Shown piece after piece: positions 16,818 to 26,500 of a stretch of DNA of 64,000 nucleotides (position 1 is its first letter; the number at the start of each line of letters is the position of its first letter). The DNA is from Bacteroidaceae bacterium. Lineage in GTDB: Bacteria > Bacteroidota > Bacteroidia > Bacteroidales > Bacteroidaceae. The DNA is taken from the NCBI GenBank assembly GCA_017448825.1, contig JAFSKR010000037.1, positions 1 through 64,000 of the forward strand. The letters run 5' to 3'. The position numbers were made by a program, and so were the translations under genes. The notes under the pieces are model-generated. The model made no database searches and had not been told where the DNA came from. It saw nothing but the letters and a program-made list of their open reading frames with translations.

Positions 16818-17102
16818 ATGAGACAGCGTTGGTTTGAACCCAATCTACAGAAACTTCTGATGGAGGCTGGCAGGGAAGGCCTACGCATCAATCATATCGT
16901 TCGCAACATCTGCAACATGGAGCCACAGCTCTTTGGCGAGCAACATCCGTATGAAGAGGCATGGAAAGAAATCTATTGGTTTCTCCGTGCAGAAAGCAAG
17001 AAGGTCGATTCGCCCTACGGGTATGTGACAGGGAAGCGTGGCCACTTCTTCCTCGACCACACCAAAATGGCAGAGGATTCGCAGATGAGCATAGAATTTT
17101 AA
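16818..17102 (+). CDS. Small conserved protein of unknown function
   Basis: The 94-residue product (MRQRWFEPNLQKLLMEAGREGLRIN) is soluble, alpha-rich at the N-terminus and ends DSQMSIEF. The segment EEAWKEIYWFLRAESKK looks like an amphipathic helix. It lies 27 bases after fumarase and 19 bases before frr, consistent with an operon. Comparable short proteins are seen in related genomes without an assigned role. No metal-binding, nucleotide-binding or membrane motif is visible. Confidence 0.6.
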   Translation: MRQRWFEPNLQKLLMEAGREGLRINHIVRNICNMEPQLFGEQHPYEEAWKEIYWFLRAESKKVDSPYGYVTGKRGHFFLDHTKMAEDSQMSIEF

Positions 17103-17121
17103 CTTTTTAACTTCAATCATT

Positions 17122-17682
17122 ATGGAAGACGTGAAAAAATATCTGGAAGACGCTGAGGAGAAGATGGAGTTTGCAGCCATGCACCTCGAAGAAGCCCTCA
17201 GCCGCATCCGTGCAGGACGTGCCAACGTGCATATCCTCGATGAAGTTCGTGTTGACTCCTATGGCAGCAAGGTACCGCTCAGCAACGTGGCATCGCTCAA
17301 CACCCCCGACGCACGAAGCATCACCATCAAGCCTTGGGACAAGTCCATGCTGAAAGTCATCGAGAAGGCCATCATCGACTCATCCGTAGGCATCATGCCA
17401 GAGAACAACGGTGAAATCATCCGTCTCGGCATCCCTGCCCTGACCGAAGAGCGTCGTAAAGACCTCACCAAGCAGTGCTCGAAAGAAACAGAGACCGCCA
17501 AGGTGAGTGTGCGCAACGCACGCCGCGATGCCATCGAAAAACTGAAAAAGTCCATCAAGATCGGCACTCCAGAAGACATGGAGAAGGACTACGAGGACAA
17601 AGTACAGAAGGCACACGACAAGTACATCAAGAAGATTGATGGTATGTTGGAAGCCAAGAACAAGGAAATCATGACGGTGTAA
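17122..17682 (+). CDS. frr: Ribosome recycling factor
   Basis: The 186-residue protein has the RRF length and signatures: LSRIRAGRANVHILDEVRVDSYGS (about residues 27-50), IMPENNGEIIRLGIPALTEERRKDL (about 92-116) and VSVRNARRDAIEKLKK (about 130-145), ending in a helix. With EF-G it splits the post-termination 70S complex so ribosomes can start again. The start follows AACTTCAATCATT without a Shine-Dalgarno, normal for Bacteroidetes. It is followed after 37 bases by rsgA, another ribosome-associated factor, so the two are likely co-expressed. Confidence 0.96.
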   Translation: MEDVKKYLEDAEEKMEFAAMHLEEALSRIRAGRANVHILDEVRVDSYGSKVPLSNVASLNTPDARSITIKPWDKSMLKVIEKAIIDSSVGIMPENNGEIIRLGIPALTEERRKDLTKQCSKETETAKVSVRNARRDAIEKLKKSIKIGTPEDMEKDYEDKVQKAHDKYIKKIDGMLEAKNKEIMTV

Positions 17683-17719
17683 ATAAAGTGAAAAAGTAAT
17701 CATTTTCACCTTTTTCATC

Positions 17720-18742
17720 ATGCACGGACTTGTCATCAGGAACACGGGCTACAGTTACACAGTCAAATCGGATGCGGGAGAGGTCTTTGAATGCAAAGTC
17801 AAAGGCAACTTCCGCATTCGTGGCATTCGAACCACCAACCCTGTGGCGATAGGAGACAAGGTAACATTTCGCCCCCCAACCCCCGAAGGGGAAGGGCTGA
17901 CACAAAGTTCTCCTGTTGATAAAGGCAGCGAATGCCCTGCCCCTTCGGGGGTCGAGGGGCTTGGACTGATTACGGCCATTGATGACCGCAAGAACTACGT
18001 CATCCGCAAATCGACCAACCTCTCCAAGCAGTCGCACATCATCGCTGCCAACGTCGATATGTGCTTCCTGGTTGTGACAGTAGTCTATCCTGAAACATCG
18101 CTCCAGTTCATTGACCGCTTCCTTGCATCGGCAGAGGCATACAGCATCCCCGTCACCCTTGTCTTCAACAAGATAGACCTCATCAAAACACCAGAGCATG
18201 AGGAAGACATCGACTGGAAAGCCTACCTTGACGGAGTCATCAACCTCTACGAGACCATCGGCTACCCATGCCGACGCATCTCGGCCATCACAGGAGAAGG
18301 CGTGGAAGAACTGCACAACGAGCTGAAAGGCAAAATCACCCTCCTCTCCGGCAATAGCGGCGTAGGCAAGTCCACCCTCATCAACACCCTCTTCCCCCAC
18401 CTCCACCTCAAGACCAACGACATCAGCGAAGCCTACAACACAGGCAAGCACACCACCACCTTCTCGGAGATGTATGAGATTAGCCAAGGGTACATCATCG
18501 ACACGCCCGGCATCAAAGGCTTCGGCACCTTCGACATGAAACGTGAAGAAGTCGGTCACTACTTCAAAGAGATATTCCGCCACTCCACCGACTGCCGCTT
18601 CAACAACTGCACCCACACCCACGAACCCCACTGCGCCGTTCGCGAAGCCGTCGAACGCCACGACATCGCCGAAAGCCGTTACAACTCCTATCTCTCCATG
18701 CTCGAAGATGAAAAAGAAGACAAATACCGCCCTGCTTATTAA
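17720..18742 (+). CDS. rsgA: Ribosome small subunit GTPase RsgA, with an in-frame repeat insertion
   Basis: This circularly permuted GTPase acts in late 30S subunit maturation. The 340-residue protein has an N-terminal OB fold, a G4 motif FNKIDLI (about 149), the P-loop GNSGVGKST (about 211), switch region GKHTTT (about 242), DTPGIKG (about 260) and a C-terminal zinc motif CRFNNCTHTHEPHC (about 293-306). Inside the OB fold, between GDKVTF and ITAIDDRKNYVIR, about 28 Pro/Gly/Ser-rich residues (from PPTPEGEGLT to PSGVEG) replace a loop that is normally short. The DNA there is a GC-rich inverted repeat. The frame is preserved, so the protein is probably functional. Confidence 0.95.
   Translation: MHGLVIRNTGYSYTVKSDAGEVFECKVKGNFRIRGIRTTNPVAIGDKVTFRPPTPEGEGLTQSSPVDKGSECPAPSGVEGLGLITAIDDRKNYVIRKSTNLSKQSHIIAANVDMCFLVVTVVYPETSLQFIDRFLASAEAYSIPVTLVFNKIDLIKTPEHEEDIDWKAYLDGVINLYETIGYPCRRISAITGEGVEELHNELKGKITLLSGNSGVGKSTLINTLFPHLHLKTNDISEAYNTGKHTTTFSEMYEISQGYIIDTPGIKGFGTFDMKREEVGHYFKEIFRHSTDCRFNNCTHTHEPHCAVREAVERHDIAESRYNSYLSMLEDEKEDKYRPAY
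17872..17962. repeat. GC-rich palindromic element inserted in frame in rsgA
   Basis: Arms 17879-17897 and 17934-17952 are complementary over 19 positions with one mismatch; each contains ACCCCCGAAGGGG or its complement. The insert keeps the reading frame and has no stop codon. Related sequence, CCCCTACCCCCGAAGGG, lies between genes at 41993-42040, and a shorter relative lies inside the glycosyltransferase gene at 34776-34815. Confidence 0.75.
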
Positions 18743-18764
18743 AGTGAAAAGAGAAAAACGAAAC

Positions 18765-18835
18765 GTGAAAAATTTGCTACCGCATCTGTTTGTCCGCAGG
18801 TGGCATATACTCGCAGTAGCAAATTTTTTACTTTT
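18765..18835. repeat. Dispersed hairpin repeat, copy 2 (encodes a signal peptide)
   Basis: The left arm from 18765 (GTGAAAAATTTGCTACCGCA) and the right arm at about 18811-18835 pair over about 20 positions with a few mismatches. The loop shares the spaced pattern TGT..GT...CAGGT.GCA with the copy at 4154-4241. Unlike that copy, which has an in-frame stop in the loop, this copy is open through both arms and is joined to the TPR gene. Confidence 0.75.
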
Positions 18836-19637
18836 CATTTTTCATTTTACACCTTCCTCCGCCCAGTCCCTCCCCACCTACGAATCCAGCATTGAGCAAG
18901 CCCTCACTGCCGCCAATGAACAGAGGTACGACGAAGCCATCAACCTCTTCCGGCAAGCCCTCAAAATCTCTCCCGACGACATCCGCAATGCCCTCACCTA
19001 CGCCAATATCGCCCATGTGCAGGAAGCCAAAGGAGACAAGATGAAAGCTCTCGATAGCTACGATATGGCACTCGGCATTGCCCCACTCAACGTACCCATC
19101 CTCAAAGCACAAGCCGACCTCTACATGAGCCTCGGCAACCATAACAAAGCCGCCCGCAACTACACCAAAATCCTTGACGTTGACCCTCACAACATCAATG
19201 TCCTCCTCAACCGCGCCTACATCTACCAGCAACGACATGACTATGAGCATGCCAAAAACGACTATGAGCAACTGCTCACCTTCAACCCCGACAACTACGC
19301 CGCCCTACTCGGTGTAGCCATCCTCTTCCAAAACGCCAACAAACCCCAAGAGGCCATCAGCCGACTCACCACCCTCATCGACCAACACCCCGACAAGGCA
19401 GAACTCTACACCATCCGAGCCGAAATCGAGGCAGAAGGCAACCAGCCCGAACTCGCCCTCATCGACCTCGACAAAGCCATCACCCTCGAACCCACCAACA
19501 CCAACCTCATCCTCACCCGTGCCTACCTCCATCTGCACGAGGACCACAAGCACCTCGCCCAAAAAGACTTCCTACGCGCCATCGAACTCGGCATTCCACG
19601 CGGACAACTGAAGGAAGAACTCAAGCAATGCAAGTAA
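18765..19637 (+). CDS. Secreted TPR-repeat protein with a repeat-derived signal peptide
   Basis: The preceding gene stops at 18742 and no ATG occurs before residue about 93 of this frame, so the start must be GTG at 18765 (or GTG 18744, TTG 18774). From 18765 the product has 290 residues. It begins with a basic n-region (KNLLPHLFVRRWH), a hydrophobic core (ILAVANFLLFIFHF) and TPSSAQ, a plausible signal peptide coded entirely by the hairpin repeat and its pyrimidine-rich flank. The mature part from about residue 35 is seven or so tetratricopeptide units with the A/Y/P pattern (YDEAINLFRQALKISPDD). TPR domains mediate protein contacts; a periplasmic scaffold role is inference. Confidence 0.75.
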   Translation: MKNLLPHLFVRRWHILAVANFLLFIFHFTPSSAQSLPTYESSIEQALTAANEQRYDEAINLFRQALKISPDDIRNALTYANIAHVQEAKGDKMKALDSYDMALGIAPLNVPILKAQADLYMSLGNHNKAARNYTKILDVDPHNINVLLNRAYIYQQRHDYEHAKNDYEQLLTFNPDNYAALLGVAILFQNANKPQEAISRLTTLIDQHPDKAELYTIRAEIEAEGNQPELALIDLDKAITLEPTNTNLILTRAYLHLHEDHKHLAQKDFLRAIELGIPRGQLKEELKQCK

Positions 19638-19759
19638 CTGAATAAGGGGTTGGCACAAGAGTTTAAGACGCACAAGAAAACATGACGAAGAGCCTTGGGA
19701 AGAAATGGAGATGCTCTCTGATAGGGACGGAAAGAATAGATTGACAAATACAGAAATTC

Positions 19760-20659
19760 ATGAGCAGATGGCTTGAACACATAGTAGCCTTCCTGGTGGT
19801 GGCGGTGTGGGGATCCACATTCGTGTTCACCAAACTGTTGCTGCTGAGCGGGATGACGGCAGCACAGATTTTTGTATTGCGGTTCATTATCGCATACGTG
19901 CTGCTATTGGGCTTTTCGCTGATGCGACGACCTTTCAGGCTGATGGCGGCATCGGTGAAGGAGGAGTTGCTGATGGTGGCTTTGGGCATTAGTGGCGGGT
20001 CGCTCTACTTTCTGACAGAGAACAGCGCGATGAATTATACGACCACAACAAACACATCGCTGATTGTGTGTCTGTGTCCTTTGTTTGCGGCAGGACTCAT
20101 CTCCTTGTTTTACAAAACAGAACGCCTTCGAGGCATACAGATTGTTGGCACACTGATGGCAGCGGTGGGCGTGACAGTAGTGGTGCTCAATGGACATTTC
20201 GTGTTGCACCTCTCGCCCAAGGGCGACCTTCTGGCGTTTGCTGCTTGTCTGTGCTGGGCGGTTTATTCTTTGTTGATGATTCCTGCCGGAAAGCGTTACG
20301 ACACTATGTTCATCACTCGCAAGGTGTTCTTCTATGGTCTCCTGTCGATGGTGCCCTTTTTTATGCTGAGACCTGGATTTCCCACCATGGATACCATCCT
20401 GCAACCCACCATCCTTGGCAACCTGTTGTTCTTGGGGTGCATTGCATCAATGGCATGCTTTGTGGCATGGAACTGGGCGATGAAGAAGTTGGGAGCGATG
20501 ATTGTCACCAACTATGTGTATTTCAATCCTGTGACCACCGTCCTTTTCGCCTGGCTGGTACTCTCCGAACAGATTACGACCTATTTTCTCTTGGGCACAA
20601 TACTCATTCTGCTGGGAATGTATTTGGCAGACAGTAAGCATCTGCCTACAAAAAATTGA
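19760..20659 (+). CDS. EamA/DMT-family transporter
   Basis: The 299-residue protein has ten predicted membrane segments in two repeats of five, the drug/metabolite transporter layout. It begins MSRWLEHIVAFLVVAVWGSTFVFTKLLL, with the typical WGSTFVFTK motif of the first EamA repeat. The second repeat begins near GDLLAFAACLCWAVYSLLM (about residues 155-173). The C-terminal end is short and charged. Members export amino acids, metabolites or drugs from the inner membrane; the substrate cannot be read. It lies 122 bases after the TPR gene, and no promoter box is evident in that gap. Confidence 0.87.
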   Translation: MSRWLEHIVAFLVVAVWGSTFVFTKLLLLSGMTAAQIFVLRFIIAYVLLLGFSLMRRPFRLMAASVKEELLMVALGISGGSLYFLTENSAMNYTTTTNTSLIVCLCPLFAAGLISLFYKTERLRGIQIVGTLMAAVGVTVVVLNGHFVLHLSPKGDLLAFAACLCWAVYSLLMIPAGKRYDTMFITRKVFFYGLLSMVPFFMLRPGFPTMDTILQPTILGNLLFLGCIASMACFVAWNWAMKKLGAMIVTNYVYFNPVTTVLFAWLVLSEQITTYFLLGTILILLGMYLADSKHLPTKN

Positions 20660-20711
20660 AGATTCCTTCATTTTTCAATCCCCCTATCCCTCTATTCTTC
20701 AATTTTATTTG

Positions 20712-20719
20712 TACCTTTG
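20712..20719 (+). promoter_or_regulatory. -7 box of the hflX promoter
   Basis: TACCTTTG lies 252 bases before the hflX ATG, with a T-rich stretch and TTTG-like sequence upstream. If used, the transcript has an unusually long leader that contains the whole AACTTCG-rich repeat. Confidence 0.6.
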
Positions 20720-20734
20720 CAGATGAAATTTGAC

Positions 20735-20935
20735 CTTTATTCAAGTTTCGCAAGTTGTATATCTTTGAAGTTAACGAAGTTAGCGAAGTTATCGCTTCGC
20801 TCGAAGTTAACGACAATAGTTACGTACATTGAAACAGCATTGAAAACAATCGCAAAAGGTATCGTCGATAACTTCGTTAACTTCGATAACTTCGAGCGAA
20901 GCGATAACTTCAGAAAGTTGAGAATTTTGACCTTT
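20735..20935. repeat. Dispersed AACTTCG-rich repeat, copy 3, forming a hairpin in the hflX leader
   Basis: The left part matches copy 2 (GCAAGTTGTATATCT, GAAGTTAACGAAGTTAGCG). The right part matches copy 1 (TCGTCGATAACTTCGTTAAC). Within this copy 20785-20814 and 20883-20911 are inverted complements over about 29 positions with two mismatches, separated by about 68 bases, so the leader RNA could fold into a long hairpin. It fills most of the 312-base gap before hflX. Confidence 0.78.
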
Positions 20936-20971
20936 ATTGAATGAAAGAACTGCCGAACGAGGAGGAAGAAT

Positions 20972-22291
20972 ATGAAAGAATTTGTCATAACAGAGGCGAA
21001 GGTGGAGACCGCCGTGCTGGTGGGTCTCATTACACCTCAGCAGAACGAGAAGAAGACCGAGGAGTATCTGAACGAACTGGAGTTTCTGGCAGAGACAGCA
21101 GGAGCAAAAGTGATTCGTCGTTATACCCAAAAGGTGAACGGCCCCAGTAGCATCACGTATATTGGCAGTGGAAAGTTAGAAGAGATTGCGGCATACATTC
21201 GTCAGAAGCAGGACGAAGCCGATGCCTATTGGGAAGACCCTATGGCAACGAAGGAACTTGCCCCCCAACCCGTCGGCATGGTCATCTTCGACGATGAACT
21301 CTCCGCCAAGCAAATCCGCAACATCGAGCAGGTACTGCAAGTGAAGATACTCGACCGCACGAGCCTCATCCTCGACATCTTCGCCATGCGTGCCCAGACA
21401 GCCGCTGCAAAGACACAGGTGGAACTGGCACAATACCGCTATATGTTGCCCCGACTCACCCGCCTGTGGACACACCTCGAACGACAGCGAGGCGGCAGCG
21501 TCGGACTTCGAGGTCCCGGAGAGACCCAGTTGGAGATGGACCAACGCATTATCCGACACAGAATCTCATTGCTGAAGCAGCGTCTCGTGGAGATAGAGCA
21601 GCAGAAGAATACGCAACGGAAGAACAGAGGGAGACTGATTCGCGTGGCACTCGTCGGCTACACCAACGTGGGTAAATCCACCCTGATGAATCTCTTGGCA
21701 AAGAGCGATATCTTTGCCGAAAACAAACTCTTCGCTACCCTCGACACCACCGTGCGCAAGGTCATCATAGACAACCTCCCCTTCCTTCTGTCTGACACGG
21801 TAGGCTTCATCCGCAAATTGCCCACCGACCTCATCGAATCCTTCAAGAGCACGCTGGACGAAGTGCGCGAAGCCGACCTCCTGCTCCACATCGTCGATAT
21901 CAGCCACCCCGACTTCGAGGAACAAATCCAAGTAGTGGAAAAGACCTTGGGCGACCTCGGCTGTGCCGACAAGCCCCAGATGATTGTCTTCAACAAGATT
22001 GATGCCTACACATGGGTGGAGAAAGAAGCCGACGACCTCACCCCCCGCACCAAGGAAAACATTCCCCTTGACGAACTCATGCACACCTGGATGGCGAAAC
22101 TCAACCCCACAGGCGGACACCCCACCGAAGACAACCGACTCGGCTGCTACTTCATCTCCGCCGCCCAACGCACCAACCTCGAAGAGTTTCGTCAACTCCT
22201 CTACAAGAAAGTACGCGAGATGCACGTGCAGAAATACCCCTACAACGACTTCCTGTATAACAACTACGACGAAAACGGAGAAGTGAAATAA
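20972..22291 (+). CDS. hflX: GTPase HflX
   Basis: HflX is a ribosome-splitting GTPase active under heat or antibiotic stress. The 439-residue protein has the HflX N-terminal domain (TYIGSGKLEEIAAYI at about 54-68, DDELSAKQIRNIE at about 107), the linker ERQRGGSVGLRGPGETQLEMD (about 169-189), the P-loop GYTNVGKST (about 228), DTVGFI (about 275) and FNKID (about 340). The start is the ATG that yields MKEFVITEAKVETAVLVG, the usual N-terminus in this group; an overlapping frame beginning at 20941 is not protein-like. It converges with the tolC-like gene, 13 bases away. Confidence 0.94.
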   Translation: MKEFVITEAKVETAVLVGLITPQQNEKKTEEYLNELEFLAETAGAKVIRRYTQKVNGPSSITYIGSGKLEEIAAYIRQKQDEADAYWEDPMATKELAPQPVGMVIFDDELSAKQIRNIEQVLQVKILDRTSLILDIFAMRAQTAAAKTQVELAQYRYMLPRLTRLWTHLERQRGGSVGLRGPGETQLEMDQRIIRHRISLLKQRLVEIEQQKNTQRKNRGRLIRVALVGYTNVGKSTLMNLLAKSDIFAENKLFATLDTTVRKVIIDNLPFLLSDTVGFIRKLPTDLIESFKSTLDEVREADLLLHIVDISHPDFEEQIQVVEKTLGDLGCADKPQMIVFNKIDAYTWVEKEADDLTPRTKENIPLDELMHTWMAKLNPTGGHPTEDNRLGCYFISAAQRTNLEEFRQLLYKKVREMHVQKYPYNDFLYNNYDENGEVK

Positions 22292-22304
22292 GGCGAAGGC
22301 GCTA

Positions 22305-23573
22305 TCATGACTTCCGCTGATATTCAGCCACACGCATCTGGTAGGTGGCACAGGCGGTGACGAGTTGGCTTTCGCTCTGGGTGTAGAGGCTGATGGCATC
22401 GAGCAGGTCCGTCATCGTCGTGGTGCCCGCACCGTAGAAGATGCGCTGCATGCGCAGGTTCTCCTTCGCCGACACCACCGAGGCGCGGGCGATGTCAATC
22501 TGCTTGTAAGCCTCCTCCATGTTGTTCCATGCCGACTGGATGTCGATGGCGAGTTTCTCACGTGCCTCCATGCGGTCATTCTCGGCTTGCAGACGCTGAA
22601 TCTTGGCTTTCCTCACAGCATGGGTGCCGCCCCACCAGTCGCTGATAGGCATGGACAGCGTGGCAAAGACCATGCCGTTGGTGTTGTCGTGGCTGTCGAT
22701 GGTCTGATAGAAACCATTGACTCCCACCGACAGAGAGGGCAGCAGTTTTCCGCGTTCCATCTTGACATTCAGCGATTGGGCATCCTCGTTCTTTTGCGAG
22801 AGGGCATATTCTTCGCGATGCCCGACAGCTTCTTCCTTGTCCTTCAGATAGGTGGCAGGGAGGGAAGGCGACAAAAAGGAAGCAGAATGATAAATGTTGT
22901 AGTCGCCTTCGCCAGTCCCCGTCAGTTGTGCCAGCAGCAGTTTCACGATGCTAATGCCGTTCTCCAGTTCCAGATGGTTGGATGCCAGTTCCTGCTCCTT
23001 CAGTTCCACACGTAGCAGGTCGTTGTGGGTGGTCACGCCAGCATCCACATATTGTTGAGTCAGCCGGTGCACCTCGTCCAGTTGTACCTTCACCGAGTCG
23101 AGCGTGGCGATATTGCTTTGTAGCGAGACCAGTTGCCAGTAGTACTTCGCCACTTGCAGTTCCATGTCCTTCTCCGTCATCTGTAGTTGCAGCCGACGCA
23201 CCTCCTCTTGCAGGTCAGCCAGTTTGTTGCCGTTCACGATTTGTCCTCCCTGAAAAAGTGGCTGCACCGCCATCACGCTGCCCACGAAGCCCTTCTTCAC
23301 CATGGAGATGGGCATCGTCTGTTCTCCTGCTGGCATGGAAGTCTGTATGAGGTCGTCGAAGCCATGAAACCCCACCGCCGAGGCACTCACCTGTGGGAAG
23401 AAGTTCGTTCGTGCCTTGGTTCTGTCTTCCTTGGCGGCCTCCACATCCAGCCGTGCGTTTTTCAGCGTTCTGTTGTTCTGTACAGCCATCTCTTGCAGCT
23501 GTTCAAGTGTGTATTCCTGTGCATTCATGCTACAGCAACACACCCATGCTATCATCCAAATAATCTTTTTCAT
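22305..23573 (-). CDS. TolC-family outer-membrane efflux protein
   Basis: The ATG at 23573 gives MKKIIWMIAWVCCCSMNAQ, a signal peptide; upstream in-frame sequence lies inside the permease gene. The 422-residue product has the TolC/OEP pattern: long amphipathic helices (LQEMAVQNNRTLKNARLDVEAAKEDRTKARTNFFPQVSAS), repeated in the second half (RAEAD-like QRLQAENDRMEAREKLA). The domain forms a trimeric outer-membrane channel extended by a periplasmic helical tunnel. The gene starts 10 bases after the RND permease stop, so adaptor, permease and channel are made from one transcript. Substrates are unknown. Confidence 0.9.
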   Translation of the reverse strand: MKKIIWMIAWVCCCSMNAQEYTLEQLQEMAVQNNRTLKNARLDVEAAKEDRTKARTNFFPQVSASAVGFHGFDDLIQTSMPAGEQTMPISMVKKGFVGSVMAVQPLFQGGQIVNGNKLADLQEEVRRLQLQMTEKDMELQVAKYYWQLVSLQSNIATLDSVKVQLDEVHRLTQQYVDAGVTTHNDLLRVELKEQELASNHLELENGISIVKLLLAQLTGTGEGDYNIYHSASFLSPSLPATYLKDKEEAVGHREEYALSQKNEDAQSLNVKMERGKLLPSLSVGVNGFYQTIDSHDNTNGMVFATLSMPISDWWGGTHAVRKAKIQRLQAENDRMEAREKLAIDIQSAWNNMEEAYKQIDIARASVVSAKENLRMQRIFYGAGTTTMTDLLDAISLYTQSESQLVTACATYQMRVAEYQRKS

Positions 23574-23583
23574 ACGTCTATTT

Positions 23584-26500
23584 CTATTTCCGTTTATCAA
23601 ATATCTTCCAATATACCACTGGCAGCACTGTGACCACCATGATGAGTGCGCCGATGCCACCAGCGAAGATGGAGACTCCCACGGGCATCCAGAAGTTGGT
23701 GGCTGCCACAATCATGGGCACCACACCCACGGCGGTGGTGGCGGTGGTGAGGAAGATGGGTACCATGCGCCGGCGACCCGCATCGTAAGCGGCATCACGC
23801 ACCGTCCAACCCTTCCTGACCAGCCCGTTGGCATGCTCGAAGATGAGAATCTCGTTCCTCATAATCATGCCCATCAGCGTGATGAAACCGAACACTGCTG
23901 TGATGCCGATGGCACGGTTCATCAGTGCCAAGCCGAGGAAGGCTCCAGGCAGACACAAGGCGATGGCAGCAAGGCATACGAGGGTCAGCTTGTAGTTCTT
24001 GAAGTTGAACAGGATGAAGAAGAAGATGATGATGACAGCGACGATGAGTCCTTGGGCGATGGGGGCTCCCATCTCGATGTCATTCTCTGGTTCTCCACCC
24101 AACTCGAAGCGCACTCCCTCGGGGAGATGTATCTGTGTGGTGGCGATGCGTTGCAGTTCCTTGTGGATGGGTGCAGGGAAGACGTTGCGCTTCAGGTCGC
24201 AAGTGACGGTGAGGCAGCGTTCACCTCCACGGTGCAGGATGTGAGTGGCTCCCCATGCAGGATGTGCGTCACCCATTTGTCGGAGCGACACCGTGGCACC
24301 TACCGACGAGAGGTAGAGGTCGTTTACGCCGTCGCAGTCAAGCGCTTCTTTGCGAATGTCCTTCAGCATGATGGGCACTTCGTAGTCGTCCTCCCACACT
24401 TGTCCCACTTTCGTTGTGCCTGTGCTTAGCGAGAGTTGCAATTCCGTCATCGTGCGGTTCAGTCCCAGTTGGCTGGTTGCCACAGGATTGAGTTCCACTT
24501 CGATGAGTGGACGTGGGTTCTCCCAGTCAGCATGCACGTTCATCAGGTTGGGGTTCTTCCGCATCTCCGCTACCATCTGTTCACCCACAGCACGGAGGCT
24601 GTCGATGTCCTCACCATAGAAGCGGTACTCGAAGGGGTTAAAGTTCTGGAAGTCCAGCTGCTTGAACTTCACGAAGGCATTGGGGAAGTGCTCCGAATAG
24701 AGCGGCTCATACTGGTCAAGCATCTCCACGGTCGCCTCTTGCGAGATGGTGTTGACGATGAACTGGGCATAGTTCCGTCCTGCCACCTTGGGTGCGTATG
24801 CTGTGTGGAAACGAGGTGAGGCACAGCCGATGAAGCTGGTCACGCTCACGGTGCGCTCGTCCTGTTCGAGCACACGGATGATGGAGTCGGCAATGGCTTG
24901 TGTCTCTGCCAGTCCCGACCCTGCGGGCAAGGTTATTTCTACGGCAAACTGGTCACGCTCTGCGGTAGGCATCATGCGCACCTTCAGATTTGCTGCCAGC
25001 ACAAGGCTTAGGGCAATCAGCACCACTGCACCGCCCATCGTCAGCCAGGGGTGACGGAATGTCCAGCCAAGCACCTTTTCATAGTACGTCTGCACATAGT
25101 CAGTGACACTCTTCTTCGGTTCTTCTCGGATGTCTTCTTCTGTCACGTCGCCCACACGGCTCGTTGGCTTTGACACCTCCACGTGCTTGTTCACGGTCTT
25201 CTTCCTTTTCTTAATCATGAAGAACTCCAGCACAGGGATTACCACCACTGCCAGCAGAAGAGACACCATCAGGTTGATGAGAATCGTCCAGGGAAGCCAC
25301 TCGACGAAGTCGGCTGTCATGCCTGTCATCACGAAGAGGAAGGGGAAGAAGATAACAGTGATGCAGAGCGTGGCGAGCATCATGGGCATGAAGTAATGTT
25401 GTGCCGACTCGGCTGCCGCATGCCAGCGCGACATGCCTTTGTTCAGGTATTCCAGATAGCCGTCGAGCACCACGATGGCGTTATCCACCACCATGCCGAG
25501 CACGATGATGAGACCTGCCAGGGTCACTGTGTTCAGAGGGATGCCCAGCAGATACATAAAGCCAATGGAGATGAACGTGCTGAGCGGCACGGTGAGGCCT
25601 GCCACTATGGCGGTGCGCCACGGGAAGAGAAGCAGCATGACGATGACGATGATTGCCATGGATTCCAGGAGGTTGAACATGAAGTCTTTCACGCTGCCCT
25701 CTACCACTTTGCACTGATCGGCGATGCGACTGATGCTCACGTCGGCAGGGAGCTCCTCCGAGACAAAGTTGTCCAGCACTTTTTGTACGTCTTTGCCGTA
25801 TTGGACGATGTTGTTGCCTTCCATCATTTCCAGGGAAAGCAGCACGGAGGGGTGGCGGTTGTACTCGATGTAGCTGTCCGTGCGGTCGTACTCTCGCTTC
25901 ACTGTCGCCACGTCTTTTACTCTTACTACATGGTTGTGGGGGTCGGTGTAGATGATTTGGTTTTCTATTTCCTGCTCGCTCGCCAGTGTTGGCTTTACAT
26001 GGATGGGGATGTCTTTCTGGGTGCCGCTGATGCTGCCTGATGTCGTAGTCATTCCGGCTGATTGCAAGGCTTGTATCATCGCCATTCGGCCAATGCCGTA
26101 GGCTGCGAGACGCTGTTGGTCGATGTAGATGGTGAGTTGTTCTTTCAGGTCGCCGTATGAGACCACGTTGCTTACTGATTCAATACGGCGCAAGCGGTCT
26201 GCGAGGTTGTCGCTGTAGAGCTTCAGTTCCCTCGGACTCCGCTCTTCACTCTCGATGGCGATGAGCAGGGCGGAAGCGCTGCCGAAGTTGTCGTTCACTA
26301 CCAGCGCGAGCACTCCGCTCGGCAGGCTTTGGCTCTTGAAGTCGTTGAGTCCGTGGCGTATCTTAGACCAGACTTCATCCTTGTTGTTCACATGGTCTTG
26401 CAGCTCTACTTGGCACACGCACATGCCGTTGCTGCTTGTCGTGGTGGTTTTCTTGCGCTTTACCTCGTCGAAGGTGAAGAGATAACGCTCGAGGGGCTTT

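Noticed and set aside
17669..18838. 389-residue minus-strand frame opposite rsgA
   Set aside because: It is antisense to conserved GTPase motifs, Val/Phe/Gly-rich and without family resemblance.
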